Part shown: positions 1 through 8,256 of the stretch, piece after piece | Layout: every line of letters starts with the position of its first letter | Position numbering within the stretch: the stretch's first letter is position 1 | NCBI GenBank assembly: GCA_002011115.2 | Contig: MTME02000098.1 | Span: 1 to 32,128, forward strand | Reading direction: 5' to 3' | Length of the DNA: 32,128 bases | Origin: Candidatus Pyrohabitans sp. JdFR-17 | Lineage (GTDB): Archaea > Hydrothermarchaeota > Hydrothermarchaeia > Hydrothermarchaeales > BMS3B | Notes under the pieces: generated by a model | What the model was told of the DNA's origin: nothing | The model's database searches: none | What the model saw: the letters and a program-made list of their open reading frames with translations, nothing else | Program-made: the position numbers and the translations under genes

Positions 1-611
1 AGGAGATGGACGAAGCGCTAGCTAGGGCGGTGGAGCAGAGCTTCAACCGCGTGGTGGTGGACGGCGACACAAGCACCAACGATTTTGTTGTTCTCCTAGC
101 AAATGGAAGTGCAGCTAGCGATAGCATCGAGGGCTTCCAGGAGGCACTGAATTTTGTTACGCAGACGCTCGCAAAGAGCATCGCTCGAGACGGCGAAGGG
201 GCTACAAAGTACATAGAGGTGCGTGTTTTGGGTGCTGTGAGCGATAGCGATGCAGACTTAGCTGCACGTGCCGTTGTTGGCTCAAATTTAGTGAAAAGTG
301 CTGTCTTCGGGGGCGATCCAAACTGGGGACGAATAATCGCCGCTTTAGGCTACTCGGGCGCTGAGGTTGTGCCCGAAAAGATAACCCTGTACGTGGGCAC
401 AAAAGGCGATGAGAGAAGAGTGTGCCTGGTTGAAAAGGGGAAACCCCTCGCCCTCGCTGGTACAGCCGAGCTTAAAGCAGCGGAGGAGGTCCTTAGACAA
501 AAGGAAATTTACATTACCGCGGAGCTGAACCTGGGCAACGGCAAAGGCGAAGCGTACGGCTGCGATTTAACCTACGACTATGTGAGGATAAACGCCGAGT
601 ACACCACATAA
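1..611 (+). CDS. argJ: ArgJ, ornithine/glutamate N-acetyltransferase, C-terminal part
   Basis: This is the 3' end of argJ, cut by the left edge; the reading frame is open to the edge. ArgJ moves the acetyl group from N-acetylornithine to glutamate in the cyclic arginine pathway. The roughly 200 residues present correspond to the beta chain. They include the VDGDTSTND segment, the conserved FGGDPNWGRI block around residue 100, and the ending with GCDLTYDYV and a terminal NAEYTT, all typical of ArgJ. The self-cleavage threonine and the alpha chain lie outside the window. Whether the enzyme is mono- or bifunctional (also acetyl-CoA dependent) cannot be read from this part. Identification is secure. 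Confidence 0.93.
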   Translation, partial: EMDEALARAVEQSFNRVVVDGDTSTNDFVVLLANGSAASDSIEGFQEALNFVTQTLAKSIARDGEGATKYIEVRVLGAVSDSDADLAARAVVGSNLVKSAVFGGDPNWGRIIAALGYSGAEVVPEKITLYVGTKGDERRVCLVEKGKPLALAGTAELKAAEEVLRQKEIYITAELNLGNGKGEAYGCDLTYDYVRINAEYTT

Positions 612-673
612 CTTAAAAACTTCTTTTCGGAAATGTTAAATATTCTTAACGAGAAATTAAGAGAGGGGTAGCC

Positions 674-961
674 ATGGAGATAGAAAAAATCAGCCTTGAG
701 AGAGGCTCTGCCATTGGATTGAGGATTTTCCTCGGGGAGGCGCCTCTTATATTGATTAAGGCGGAGAAGGGCTACCTCATGTGCGGCTACCTCAACATTG
801 GTGTTGCCGAAAAGTTGGGCGACGCCGCAGCGGTTGTGAGAGGCGTTAACACCTTCGCTGATATGCTTGAAAAACCCGTGGAAGAGCTTACGAGCGCTGC
901 TGAGGCTCTCGGCGTAAAGCGAGGGATGAAGGGTAGGGAAGCGCTGGAGAGGATGCTGTGA
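674..961 (+). CDS. DUF1805 family protein
   Basis: A 95-residue protein that matches the DUF1805 (YunC-like) family over its full length. The segment KGYLMCGYLNIGVAEKLGD, with its Cys in MCGY and the following GDAAAVV, is the family's hallmark. The function is not established. The ATG at 674 is preceded by the purine-rich GAGAGGGG at 661-668, a plausible ribosome binding site. The gene overlaps the start of the next one (TGATG), so the two are probably translated from one message. That partner is a membrane-bound winged-helix regulator, so a sensory or regulatory link is possible but is only an inference from context. Confidence 0.85.
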   Translation: MEIEKISLERGSAIGLRIFLGEAPLILIKAEKGYLMCGYLNIGVAEKLGDAAAVVRGVNTFADMLEKPVEELTSAAEALGVKRGMKGREALERML

Positions 962-1881
962 TGAGGTTCTCGCTGATAGTGGTGTTCTTCCTGATGCTGC
1001 TTACCCCTGCATACGGACTTGAAATTATAAATTACAGGGCCAGTTTGGAGATAGTTGACCAGCTGGGTAAAGGGGAGGTGACTCTCACCATATTCAATGA
1101 CCAGAACACCACAATTACCGAGTTCAGATATCCCTTCTTTGGAAGACCCAGGGATGTGGAGGTGGTTAGCGGCGAAGAGAGGCTTAAGTTCAGTGTGGAG
1201 AAGAGGGGCGAGCGCTCGTACATCGTCGCCTTTCTGCCAGAGCCACTAAAATTCGGCGACACCTATGAGATAACCTACAGGTACACTCTTGACAATGTGG
1301 TTGAAAGGCATGAGAAAATATACATCCTGAGCATCACCCATTCCCTCTTCGCCAACGTGAAGAACTTCGAGTTCACCGTGGCTTTACCTCCTGGCTACGG
1401 AGTGGTAGATAACAGAGTCAGCCCGGAAAGTGAGCCCACTTCTGACGGAAGGAGGGTTATACTGAAATGGGAGCTACATGAGCCTATACCGCCAGAATTT
1501 AAGGATTTCAGGGTTATTGTGATTTATGAGAATCTTTTCGAGGCGAGAAATTATATTTACATAGCTTTGCTCATTATCGCGGCGGCAATCATACTATTCC
1601 TCACATACAAGTATTTAAAGGCAAAGGGGATATCTGTGAGATTGCTGCTTGACAGAAAGAAGAGGCTTGAAGAGAAGATAGAAATTCTTAAGGAGGACGA
1701 GCAGAAGATAATGAAACTGATAATAGAGAATGAAGGCATAGACCAGCGCGATATTGTTAAAATTACAGGTTTCTCCAAAACTAAGGTGAGTAAGATACTT
1801 TCAGAGCTTGAGAAGAGGGGAGCTATCAGGAAGGAGCAGGTAGGCAGAAGAAACAAGATATATCTTGCAAAGAAGCCATGA
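961..1881 (+). CDS. Membrane-anchored winged-helix transcriptional regulator
   Basis: A protein of about 306 residues with three parts. First comes a cleavable-looking signal peptide (residues 3-20, ending TPAYG), then an extracytoplasmic beta-rich domain of about 175 residues. One transmembrane helix follows at about 198-219 (IALLIIAAAIILFL). Last is a cytoplasmic basic, coiled-coil linker (DRKKRLEEKIEILKEDEQK) leading to a MarR-like winged helix at about 248-303 (ITGFSKTKVSKILSELEKRGAI). This architecture is common in archaea and is thought to pass an envelope signal directly to DNA. I chose ATG 961; a GTG at 958 is the alternative. The DUF1805 stop codon overlaps the start. The ligand and target genes are unknown. 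Confidence 0.85.
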   Translation: MRFSLIVVFFLMLLTPAYGLEIINYRASLEIVDQLGKGEVTLTIFNDQNTTITEFRYPFFGRPRDVEVVSGEERLKFSVEKRGERSYIVAFLPEPLKFGDTYEITYRYTLDNVVERHEKIYILSITHSLFANVKNFEFTVALPPGYGVVDNRVSPESEPTSDGRRVILKWELHEPIPPEFKDFRVIVIYENLFEARNYIYIALLIIAAAIILFLTYKYLKAKGISVRLLLDRKKRLEEKIEILKEDEQKIMKLIIENEGIDQRDIVKITGFSKTKVSKILSELEKRGAIRKEQVGRRNKIYLAKKP

Positions 1882-2097
1882 TTTTACTCGTGAAAACATA
1901 TGAAAACGTTACAGCCAATAGCAAAATTTTAGTAGTGCTAAAGAGAAAATTTTAATAACTGTTCGAAGAAAGGAACATTGCAAAACAAAAGGAAACAAAA
2001 AGAAATCAGAAATGTGCTTATTTTATACACCAATCTTAATGGTTATCAGAAAAATTTTATATCACTCATCCGGGACTATTATTAGAACGAGGGTGAG
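1882..2097. other. AT-rich intergenic region
   Basis: About 216 bases without a convincing open frame. The right end holds a likely promoter for the next gene: an AT-rich TTTTATAT element near 2055-2062, about 45 bases before the start codon. The rest is A/T-rich with short AAAATTTT runs. I see no RNA gene. Confidence 0.5.
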
Positions 2098-2103
2098 GTG
2101 AAT

Positions 2104-2325
2104 ATGAAGAGGTTTGCAAATACCGCTCAGAAGGTTAAGGCAATCCTCGAGGTATTTGAGGGGAGGGAGAAGCTAGCTGGGGATGAGATAGTAACACGTC
2201 TGCGAGAGCGTGGTTACGATGTCAACCCTGGAAATATAAAGATGTTCATACGCTACCACATGCTTTACAAGTACCTGCGCAAGGAGTCGAGAAGCGGAAA
2301 GAACCTGTACTTCCTTATAAGTTAG
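2104..2325 (+). CDS. Small winged-helix DNA-binding protein
   Basis: A 73-residue basic protein that looks like a single winged-helix domain. Helices cover AQKVKAILEVFEG and DEIVTRLRERG, a recognition-type segment lies around GNIKMFIRYHMLYKYL, and a short wing ends in GKNLYFLIS. It has no other domain, so it may act as a small transcription factor or as DNA-binding chromatin protein. I chose ATG 2104 because GAGGTGA (2095-2101) lies just in front; a GTG at 2098 is possible. It lies alone between two intergenic regions, upstream of larB. A regulatory link to the lar genes would be guesswork. Confidence 0.7.
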   Translation: MKRFANTAQKVKAILEVFEGREKLAGDEIVTRLRERGYDVNPGNIKMFIRYHMLYKYLRKESRSGKNLYFLIS

Positions 2326-2326
2326 G

Positions 2327-2339
2327 ATAAATTTTTAAG
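2327..2339 (+). promoter_or_regulatory. TATA box of larB
   Basis: The element ATAAATTTTTAAG is centred about 29 bases before the larB ATG (2362), and no Shine-Dalgarno motif precedes that ATG. The spacing fits an archaeal TATA box driving a leaderless or nearly leaderless transcript. Confidence 0.55.
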
Positions 2340-2361
2340 TTATCCCCTATCTTCTCTACTC

Positions 2362-3150
2362 ATGCATATCAGAAAAGTGCTGGAGGAGCTTTTAGCTGGG
2401 AAGCTCAGTGTGGAGGAGGCGGAGAGGAGTATCAAGCTTTTCAGCCTGGAGGAAATCTCCGGTTTATCCAAGCTTGACATCAACAGAGAAGCGAGAGCGG
2501 GCGCCCCTGAGGCGGTGTTCGGCGAGGGTAAGAGCGCTGAGCAGATAATTAAAATTGCTGAGAAGTTTCTTGAGCGAAAGGGGAGATGCATAGTCACCCG
2601 CCTGAGTGAGGAGAAGATAAGGGCGCTTAAAGAGAAGTTTGAGGGCAGAGCCAGGGTGGAGATTTATCCCAATGCCAGGCTGGTGGTGCTCAAGGCGAAA
2701 GACTTTAAGCTGGAAAAAACAGGCGGCAGGGTAGCGGTGCTCTGCGCAGGAAGCTCAGACATACCCGCCGCTGAGGAAGCAGAGGTGATCGCGAGGGAGA
2801 TGGGCTGCGAGGTATTCTCCTTCCGAGATATTGGAATAGCAGGCATACACCGCCTTCTACCCGCGCTGGAAAAGATTGTGAACGCCGATGTCGACGTGGC
2901 AGTAGTGGCGGCTGGCATGGAAGGCGCTCTGCCAAGCGTGGTCGCAGGTCTTGTGGACATACCAATTATAGGCCTGCCCGTCTCCACAGGCTACGGCATC
3001 CACGGCAAGGGCGAGACGGCACTCTTTGCCATGCTCCAGAGCTGTTCCCCCGGCATAGCAGTGGTGAATATAGACAACGGTTTCGGCGCAGGTGTAGTGG
3101 CGGCGCTCATAGCGAACCGCGCAGCGAAGTTCAGACAGAGAGTCTCATAA
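2362..3150 (+). CDS. larB: LarB, pyridinium-3,5-biscarboxylic acid mononucleotide synthase
   Basis: LarB carboxylates and hydrolyses nicotinic acid adenine dinucleotide in the first step of nickel-pincer nucleotide synthesis, the cofactor of lactate racemase (LarA). The 262 residues have the family layout. A helical N-terminal region opens with VLEELLAGKLSVEEAERSIK. A PurE-like domain starts around residue 115 (VAVLCAGSSDIPAAEEAEV) and contains DIGIAGIHRLL, and the C-terminal block reads GLPVSTGYG followed by NIDNGFGAG. The gene converges on larC, which acts later in the same pathway. LarE, the sulphur-transfer enzyme, and LarA are not in the window. Confidence 0.93.
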   Translation: MHIRKVLEELLAGKLSVEEAERSIKLFSLEEISGLSKLDINREARAGAPEAVFGEGKSAEQIIKIAEKFLERKGRCIVTRLSEEKIRALKEKFEGRARVEIYPNARLVVLKAKDFKLEKTGGRVAVLCAGSSDIPAAEEAEVIAREMGCEVFSFRDIGIAGIHRLLPALEKIVNADVDVAVVAAGMEGALPSVVAGLVDIPIIGLPVSTGYGIHGKGETALFAMLQSCSPGIAVVNIDNGFGAGVVAALIANRAAKFRQRVS

Positions 3151-3191
3151 ATGAGCAGGAAGGCGCCAATGGTATGGAAGGGGTGATAGGG

Positions 3192-3218
3192 GTTACCCGG
3201 AACTCTGTTCCGGGTGAC
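3192..3218. terminator. Hairpin between converging larB and larC
   Basis: GTTACCCGGAAC (3192-3203) and GTTCCGGGTGAC (3207-3218) form a 12-pair stem with one G-T pair and a three-base loop. The hairpin lies in the 90-base gap between two converging genes. Flanking it is a 10-base direct repeat GGAAGGCGCC (3158-3167 and 3226-3235) whose GGCGCC cores could also pair across the hairpin. No long T run follows on either strand. A transcript-end role is therefore likely but not proven. Confidence 0.5.
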
Positions 3219-3240
3219 GAAGTGGGGAAGGCGCCCCTAT

Positions 3241-4461
3241 TTAGAAAAACCTAGCCCTCGCCTCGCAGGCGATCCTGCTCAGCACCTCGCGAATGGGTAG
3301 CGAGGTTTGCTCTGCTATGCGCCTTGCATCCTCGTACTCTGGCTTCAGGGTCACAACTTTGCCTTTTTCGTCCAAGCCCAGCTTCACCCTCGCATAGCCC
3401 TCGTAGTTTGAGATTCTCACCCTGATTTTCCTGACCTCTCTCCTGAGGGCAAAGCGCATGCTGACCCTAGAGTACCTCACCCCCAAGGTACCGAGCTCCC
3501 GCATCATCAGCTGAGCAAGCGCTTCCTCCTCGCCAAGAGGCGAAATCACCTGGACCACGTAGCCGGGGCGGTTTTTCTTTGCCACGGTGGGTATAATCTG
3601 CACATCCAGCGCTCCCGCCTTGAAGAGCTCTCCCACCGCATTCCCCAGAACCTCGCCAGAGACGTCGTCAACGCTTGTTTCGAGCAGCGATATCTGCTCC
3701 TTTTCCAGGGCAGAGGATTCGCAGAGGTAAAGCTGGAGCACATTCGGTGCGCTGCTGAGCTGTGCTGTACCCGCACCTCTGCCTATGCTCAAAATCTTGG
3801 CTACGGGAAGCTCCTCTGAAAACTCATCCACAAGGCAAGCGAGAATCACCAGCCCGGTTGGCGTGGCAAGCTCGCCTTTGTGTCTCTTAAAAAAGGGCAC
3901 AGCTTTAGCTCTTAGAATCTCCGCAGCCAGGGGCAGGGGCACAGATAGCTCACCATGCGAGGTTCTAACCACACCAGAGCCAACATTTACAGGCGTGGAG
4001 ATTACCTTAAAATCTTTAAAAACGCCCAGAGCATCGAGCAGCAAGGCAGCGCCAAGGATGTCGAAGAGGGTGTCCACACTCCCAAGCTCGTGGAGGTGGG
4101 CATGCTGGTCGCCATGAATGCGTGCCTCGCCCTCTATGAGGGTCTCGAGGCATCGTCCAGCAAAACCCTTTGCCTCCCTGCTGATTCGGCATTTCCCAAG
4201 GATTTTTTCCATATAATATCTGATATCATCGTAAGATAACCCTTCAAAATCTTCTTCTATACTCAGCACCACCTGCTTGCACCTGATATTCTTCCTGTTC
4301 ACATCTCTAAGTTCAAATCCAACTTTTTTTCCGGTCTCGCTCTCAATGAGCTTTACAACCTCTTCCAGGGCTTCAGATGGAGCACCTAAGTCCAAAAGTG
4401 CGGCGATGAACATATCGCCGCTTATTCCGGCGACACTCGGGTCTATAAGTAAGAGTTTCAT
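3241..4461 (-). CDS. larC: LarC, nickel-pincer cofactor nickel insertase
   Basis: LarC inserts nickel into pyridinium-3,5-bisthiocarboxylic acid mononucleotide, using CTP, to finish the lactate racemase cofactor. At 406 residues the protein is full length and in one frame, unlike the Lactobacillus plantarum gene, which is split into larC1 and larC2. The N-terminus (LLIDPSVAGISGDMFIAALL) and the His-rich block HGDQHAHLHELGSVDTLFDI around residues 117-136 are family signatures. The C-terminal part contains ETSVDDVSGEVLG and KKNRPGYVVQVI. ATG 4461 is preceded by a weak GAGTGAG. A larBC pair without larA nearby means that the target racemase is elsewhere; related LarA-like epimerases also exist. 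Confidence 0.94.
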   Translation of the reverse strand: MKLLLIDPSVAGISGDMFIAALLDLGAPSEALEEVVKLIESETGKKVGFELRDVNRKNIRCKQVVLSIEEDFEGLSYDDIRYYMEKILGKCRISREAKGFAGRCLETLIEGEARIHGDQHAHLHELGSVDTLFDILGAALLLDALGVFKDFKVISTPVNVGSGVVRTSHGELSVPLPLAAEILRAKAVPFFKRHKGELATPTGLVILACLVDEFSEELPVAKILSIGRGAGTAQLSSAPNVLQLYLCESSALEKEQISLLETSVDDVSGEVLGNAVGELFKAGALDVQIIPTVAKKNRPGYVVQVISPLGEEEALAQLMMRELGTLGVRYSRVSMRFALRREVRKIRVRISNYEGYARVKLGLDEKGKVVTLKPEYEDARRIAEQTSLPIREVLSRIACEARARFF

Positions 4462-4594
4462 GGCTGCTCACTCATATTGCCACTATTGGAGATGCTAGAT
4501 TAATGTGAAGAACAGGTTTTCTGGTTTAATTGGTGGAATAAAAGCCTTCTTAATTTTACCAGTGAAATATTACTGAATCGTGGCGGTGCATGCT

Positions 4595-7027
4595 CTAAAA
4601 TCTCGATTGACTCCATTTTGTCCTCACTCTCACTTGAATTCTTTCCCTTATGCGATTATAAAGATCAATTCTGGCTTTATGTTTAATAGTAACCACAACT
4701 GCGTAGTCCTGCATATAACCTTTATCTTTCAGCCATCTGCTTTGAGATATAACAGCAAGCACAAGCGGTTTATTTGGGTCAATATCAGGTCTTCTTGTAT
4801 AAATTTTTGTACCTTTTTGATGTATCCCTCTTTTGCGTATTCTAACTCCTGGACGTAATTGTATCTCATTTACTTTCAGTTCTTCTGGGACAACCTCCTC
4901 CGATTCCTCAATACTGTGGATAATGTGTCGATAAGCTTTAAGTACCTCCTGAATTTCAGCGTTTTTGAAAAGGTGAAATTCCATACTGGCTCCCATATAA
5001 TCAATCCTATTTCTTCTTATAGGAGGGTTATAAACAAGAGTCACTGAAATTTCCCTCTCACCCCTCTCTTCTATGAATTCTTTTGGCAAATAGAAATAAT
5101 ATAGGTGAACTTTATCTAATTTTATCTTGTTTTCTGCCAAAAGTAAAACCCGATTCCGTTCAGATGCTAACGCTACATTAATATTTGGTTTACCGTAGCC
5201 ATAAACTTTCAATAAATCCATAAGTTTTTTATCAGAATCATTGAAGCTAATCTCACTCAAAGGTGAAGGTCTATCATGTGGTATTTCTGCTGAAGCTATG
5301 AGCAATGCTTTTATTAAATTGGTGGAATAATTAGGAAAATTATTAAAAAGCTTTGCTATATAGTGGGCAACTTTAGGAGCAGAAAGACTCGTTCCATAGC
5401 TAACAGTGAAAAGTCTTCCATCCTCAGACCACTTGTGATTTAAAACAACAATTCCACCGCCAATATTTTCCACTTTACGATAAAGGGGATCATCTGTGGG
5501 GTATATATAGTTTCCTCCTTCTTCTACAATCTCAGGTTTTATCATTCCTTTATAACCAGGCCCAACACGGGTAAATGGGGAAGGATAGTTTGTTTTGGCT
5601 GGTGAAAACAATATTCTTCCTGGTCTCTCACTATATGGCCCAAATTCCTGGGCTATTGCACCCACTGTTATGGCATAGGCGGAGGATGCAGGGTCAATAA
5701 TCTTCACGTCCGCTTTCTCTTTAATTAAATAATGAGGATAATTCTCAGGAAAACCGTAATCGTGAGGCACAAGATTATTTCCTGCAGATACTACAAATAT
5801 TATATCAAGCTCCTTTGCCAGTTCGTCTATTAAAGTAGCTAGTGCAAATTGTCTTCTATTCCCAAACATCGTTTTGTATTCATCGCCAAATGAGATATTA
5901 ACTACTTTGCAATTTCTATATTTTTCTACAAAATATCTTACGCCTTTTTCTAATTGATGCTCTAAAAGTTCACTTTCATCATACGTTGCTATAATATCAC
6001 CAGTAGTTTCATCTTCTTCTTTGAACATTATTTTTGCGGAAAGTATCCACACTTCCGGATTAAATCTTCCTTCTTTAATACATTTTTTTATATCCCCATA
6101 CAAAGCAATACCTGCAACCTCTGTACCATGTCCTACATCATCTTGAGGTTTGTCATCTTTAATTTCTTCTCTATTAAGCATTGGAACTGCTATTTCATCT
6201 CCCACTGCTTTTTCGAGTAAAGGATGATTTGATAAAACTCCACTATCCAATACTACAATAGCAGGGGCATCTTCAGGGGGGGATCCTCCAATTTCAAATT
6301 CTTCTAATGGACCGGATAACATTTTATATGTTATGTATGGTTTTGGTGGTCTGTCTATACGGCTTATTTCCCTTAGTTTTATAATTTCTTCAAAAATCGA
6401 TCTGTTCATTTTAACTCTTAATAAACATAGATTCTCAGTACGAAGTTCATCAGTTACTTTCCCACCCCTAGAGCTTATCAGTCTTTTAAATCCATCTAAA
6501 AATTCTTTAAGTCTTTCATCCTCCATTCTCCAGATTTCGATATCTAAATAAGCTTCTTCGCCTTCCCGTAACGGATTTTCTTTAAGTTGCTCGCCTATTT
6601 TTTCCTCTGGTGGGATAGGCTCAAAAGATTCAATTGCATCAAATTGCTTATACCTATCCTTCTCCCCATATTCTTTCAATTTCGTTTTAATTTCAGTTAA
6701 ATTTTCGTCTTCAGCCAATGAAATCCAGTATCCTTTACCTACAGGTGACGAAGATATAACTTTTATTTTATTTCTCTCCAAAAACTTAATAAATTCTTCT
6801 TCATCTACGTTTTGATTCAATTTTATTTTAAATATAAAATTCGGGTCAAAAAAATCTTTGAACATTTCTTTATCTTTCTTGAAACCACTCTTTATACCCT
6901 CTAAATTAAAAATTTGAATATCTGAAAATTGTCTTCTATCTCCTCTAGGCCTTATTATCCTTATTCCTCGCTTTTTTCTTTCAAAATCCCCCTCATAAAA
7001 TGGAAGATTAAGATGTTTCACTGTCAA
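4595..7027 (-). CDS. Subtilisin-like (S8) serine protease of an ATPase-protease unit
   Basis: An 810-residue protein without a signal peptide, so probably cytoplasmic. The N-terminal 250 residues are charged and have no known domain. The S8 domain follows with all active-site residues in place: Asp261 (VVLDSGV), His300 (VGHGTEVAG), oxyanion Asn417 (VSAGN) and Ser547 (YGTSLSAP). About 240 C-terminal residues form an extra, probably beta-rich region. The start is TTG 7027, whose TTGA overlaps the stop of the AAA+ gene; a GTG at 7021 is another candidate. Genes pairing an AAA+ ATPase with a cytoplasmic subtilase occur in defence islands. I recall the names IteA and IteS for one anti-phage pair, but the match here is unverified. 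The gene is clearly more AT-rich than its neighbours. Confidence 0.9.
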   Translation of the reverse strand: MTVKHLNLPFYEGDFERKKRGIRIIRPRGDRRQFSDIQIFNLEGIKSGFKKDKEMFKDFFDPNFIFKIKLNQNVDEEEFIKFLERNKIKVISSSPVGKGYWISLAEDENLTEIKTKLKEYGEKDRYKQFDAIESFEPIPPEEKIGEQLKENPLREGEEAYLDIEIWRMEDERLKEFLDGFKRLISSRGGKVTDELRTENLCLLRVKMNRSIFEEIIKLREISRIDRPPKPYITYKMLSGPLEEFEIGGSPPEDAPAIVVLDSGVLSNHPLLEKAVGDEIAVPMLNREEIKDDKPQDDVGHGTEVAGIALYGDIKKCIKEGRFNPEVWILSAKIMFKEEDETTGDIIATYDESELLEHQLEKGVRYFVEKYRNCKVVNISFGDEYKTMFGNRRQFALATLIDELAKELDIIFVVSAGNNLVPHDYGFPENYPHYLIKEKADVKIIDPASSAYAITVGAIAQEFGPYSERPGRILFSPAKTNYPSPFTRVGPGYKGMIKPEIVEEGGNYIYPTDDPLYRKVENIGGGIVVLNHKWSEDGRLFTVSYGTSLSAPKVAHYIAKLFNNFPNYSTNLIKALLIASAEIPHDRPSPLSEISFNDSDKKLMDLLKVYGYGKPNINVALASERNRVLLLAENKIKLDKVHLYYFYLPKEFIEERGEREISVTLVYNPPIRRNRIDYMGASMEFHLFKNAEIQEVLKAYRHIIHSIEESEEVVPEELKVNEIQLRPGVRIRKRGIHQKGTKIYTRRPDIDPNKPLVLAVISQSRWLKDKGYMQDYAVVVTIKHKARIDLYNRIRERIQVRVRTKWSQSRF

Positions 7028-8013
7028 TTCCCCTTTCTAGCTTTAATTTTCTTTTTTTGCTTATGGACAGCTTTTTTTACATCATCAAAACTTACAACAG
7101 CCCTATCATTCAATATTGCCATTTTTAGAGCATCTATACAAGCTTGTTCAATATCTGCTCCTGAAAATCCCATAGACTGCTCTGCGAGTTTGGTTATATC
7201 AAATTTTTTATCCTTTTTTAATACTTTTAAATATTTTTCAAAAAGTTTTTTACGCCTTTTTTTATCAGGGAGGTCAAAATAAACAATTTCATCAAACCTT
7301 CGCCAAACCCCAATATCAAGTATATGTGGATGATTCGTAGCAGCTATTATCAAACTATCGCCCTCATAATTTTCAAGCATCAACATGAAATTATTGACCA
7401 CCCTTTTGATCTCTCCATGTTCCGTAGGATCATCTCTCTGTTTTCCAATTATATCAAATTCATCGAAAAGGACCACCCATTTACCCTTTTCTATGAAATC
7501 AAATATTTTTCTTAAATTAGAAGCAGTTTCTCCTAAGTACGATGATATCACAGACTCAAATCTCACAAAAACAAGAGGATATCCAATAACTGAACTCATC
7601 ACCTTTGCTGTGAGTGTTTTACCGGTTCCTGGAGGACCATAAAAGAGTATTTTTCTTTTGGGTCTCAATCCGTAAGTTGCTAAAATATCCTCCTTTTCTA
7701 ATTCTCTTATAATTTGTTTCAAAGTTTCCTCGGTTTCTTTTGATAAAACCACATCATCCCAACTAAGAAAGAATTTTTTAACTTCCAATAATTTAAACCC
7801 TTTTTCATTGTCTCTTGGTATTGGTGGCATATGGCGAGGAGGAATGTTCGATGAAATTGAATTTTCTGCTAATATTCGTTTTAACTGAGCTGCTAATAAA
7901 TGATGTTTTTTTCTTTCCTCCTCTTTTATTATTTCCTGAGCTATACTATAAAACGCATCATCGTCCTTTTTCATAAAAGCTTCAAATAAGTTTATTAACT
8001 TTTCAGAGTTCAT
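7024..8013 (-). CDS. AAA+ ATPase partner of the S8 protease
   Basis: A 329-residue AAA+ ATPase of the classic FtsH/p97-like type. The Walker A motif GPPGTGKT is at 126-133 and Walker B VVLFDEFD at 180-187. Sensor 1 is Asn227 in AATNHP, arginine finger candidates are Arg238 and Arg239, and the sensor 2 helix region starts GFSGADIEQA at 282. The first 80 residues are helical and may bind the partner. The start ATG (8013) overlaps the stop of the 47-residue gene in front (ATGA), and its stop overlaps the protease start, so the three proteins are coupled in translation. It probably remodels substrates for the protease or controls its activity. Confidence 0.9.
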   Translation of the reverse strand: MNSEKLINLFEAFMKKDDDAFYSIAQEIIKEEERKKHHLLAAQLKRILAENSISSNIPPRHMPPIPRDNEKGFKLLEVKKFFLSWDDVVLSKETEETLKQIIRELEKEDILATYGLRPKRKILFYGPPGTGKTLTAKVMSSVIGYPLVFVRFESVISSYLGETASNLRKIFDFIEKGKWVVLFDEFDIIGKQRDDPTEHGEIKRVVNNFMLMLENYEGDSLIIAATNHPHILDIGVWRRFDEIVYFDLPDKKRRKKLFEKYLKVLKKDKKFDITKLAEQSMGFSGADIEQACIDALKMAILNDRAVVSFDDVKKAVHKQKKKIKARKGN

Positions 8014-8153
8014 CTAACTTTCACCTTTAAAGCCTTATTAGTGTTGTTCCCAAATACATCAACAACTCTAACTATAATCCCATATTCTCCTCCCTCAATT
8101 TTAGCGTATTTTCCATGCCAGATGAGTTCTACATCTTTTTTATTTTCAGCCAT
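8010..8153 (-). CDS. 47-residue protein, first gene of the ATPase-protease unit
   Basis: A short gene. ATG 8153 is preceded by AAGGTGATG at a proper distance, and the 47-codon frame ends in TGA overlapping the ATPase ATG (ATGA). The product begins MAENKKDVELIWHGKYAKIE and ends ALKVKVR, with GIIVRVVDVFGNNTNK between; it is probably a small beta-rich domain. The motif VDVFGNNTNK reminds me of C-terminal tails of some DNA methyltransferases, but the frame is closed by a stop 36 bases upstream of the ATG, so no such enzyme is attached. The ribosome binding site, both overlaps and a promoter-like TATA in front all argue that it is real. Its role is unknown; an adaptor or sensor subunit is possible. 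Confidence 0.72.
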   Translation of the reverse strand: MAENKKDVELIWHGKYAKIEGGEYGIIVRVVDVFGNNTNKALKVKVR

Positions 8154-8200
8154 GTTTATCATCACCTTAGATATGACGTCACCACTTCAGATTACCCCTT

Positions 8201-8210
8201 CATTTATAGG
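8201..8210 (-). promoter_or_regulatory. TATA box of the ATPase-protease unit
   Basis: On the minus strand the sequence reads CCTATAAATG. Transcription would start near 8178, leaving a leader of about 25 bases that contains the ribosome binding site of the 47-residue gene. This fits a single promoter for the three genes. Confidence 0.45.
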
Positions 8211-8256
8211 CTTCTCTACTTTACATTATCCTAATACATTCTCTTCTCTATAATTT

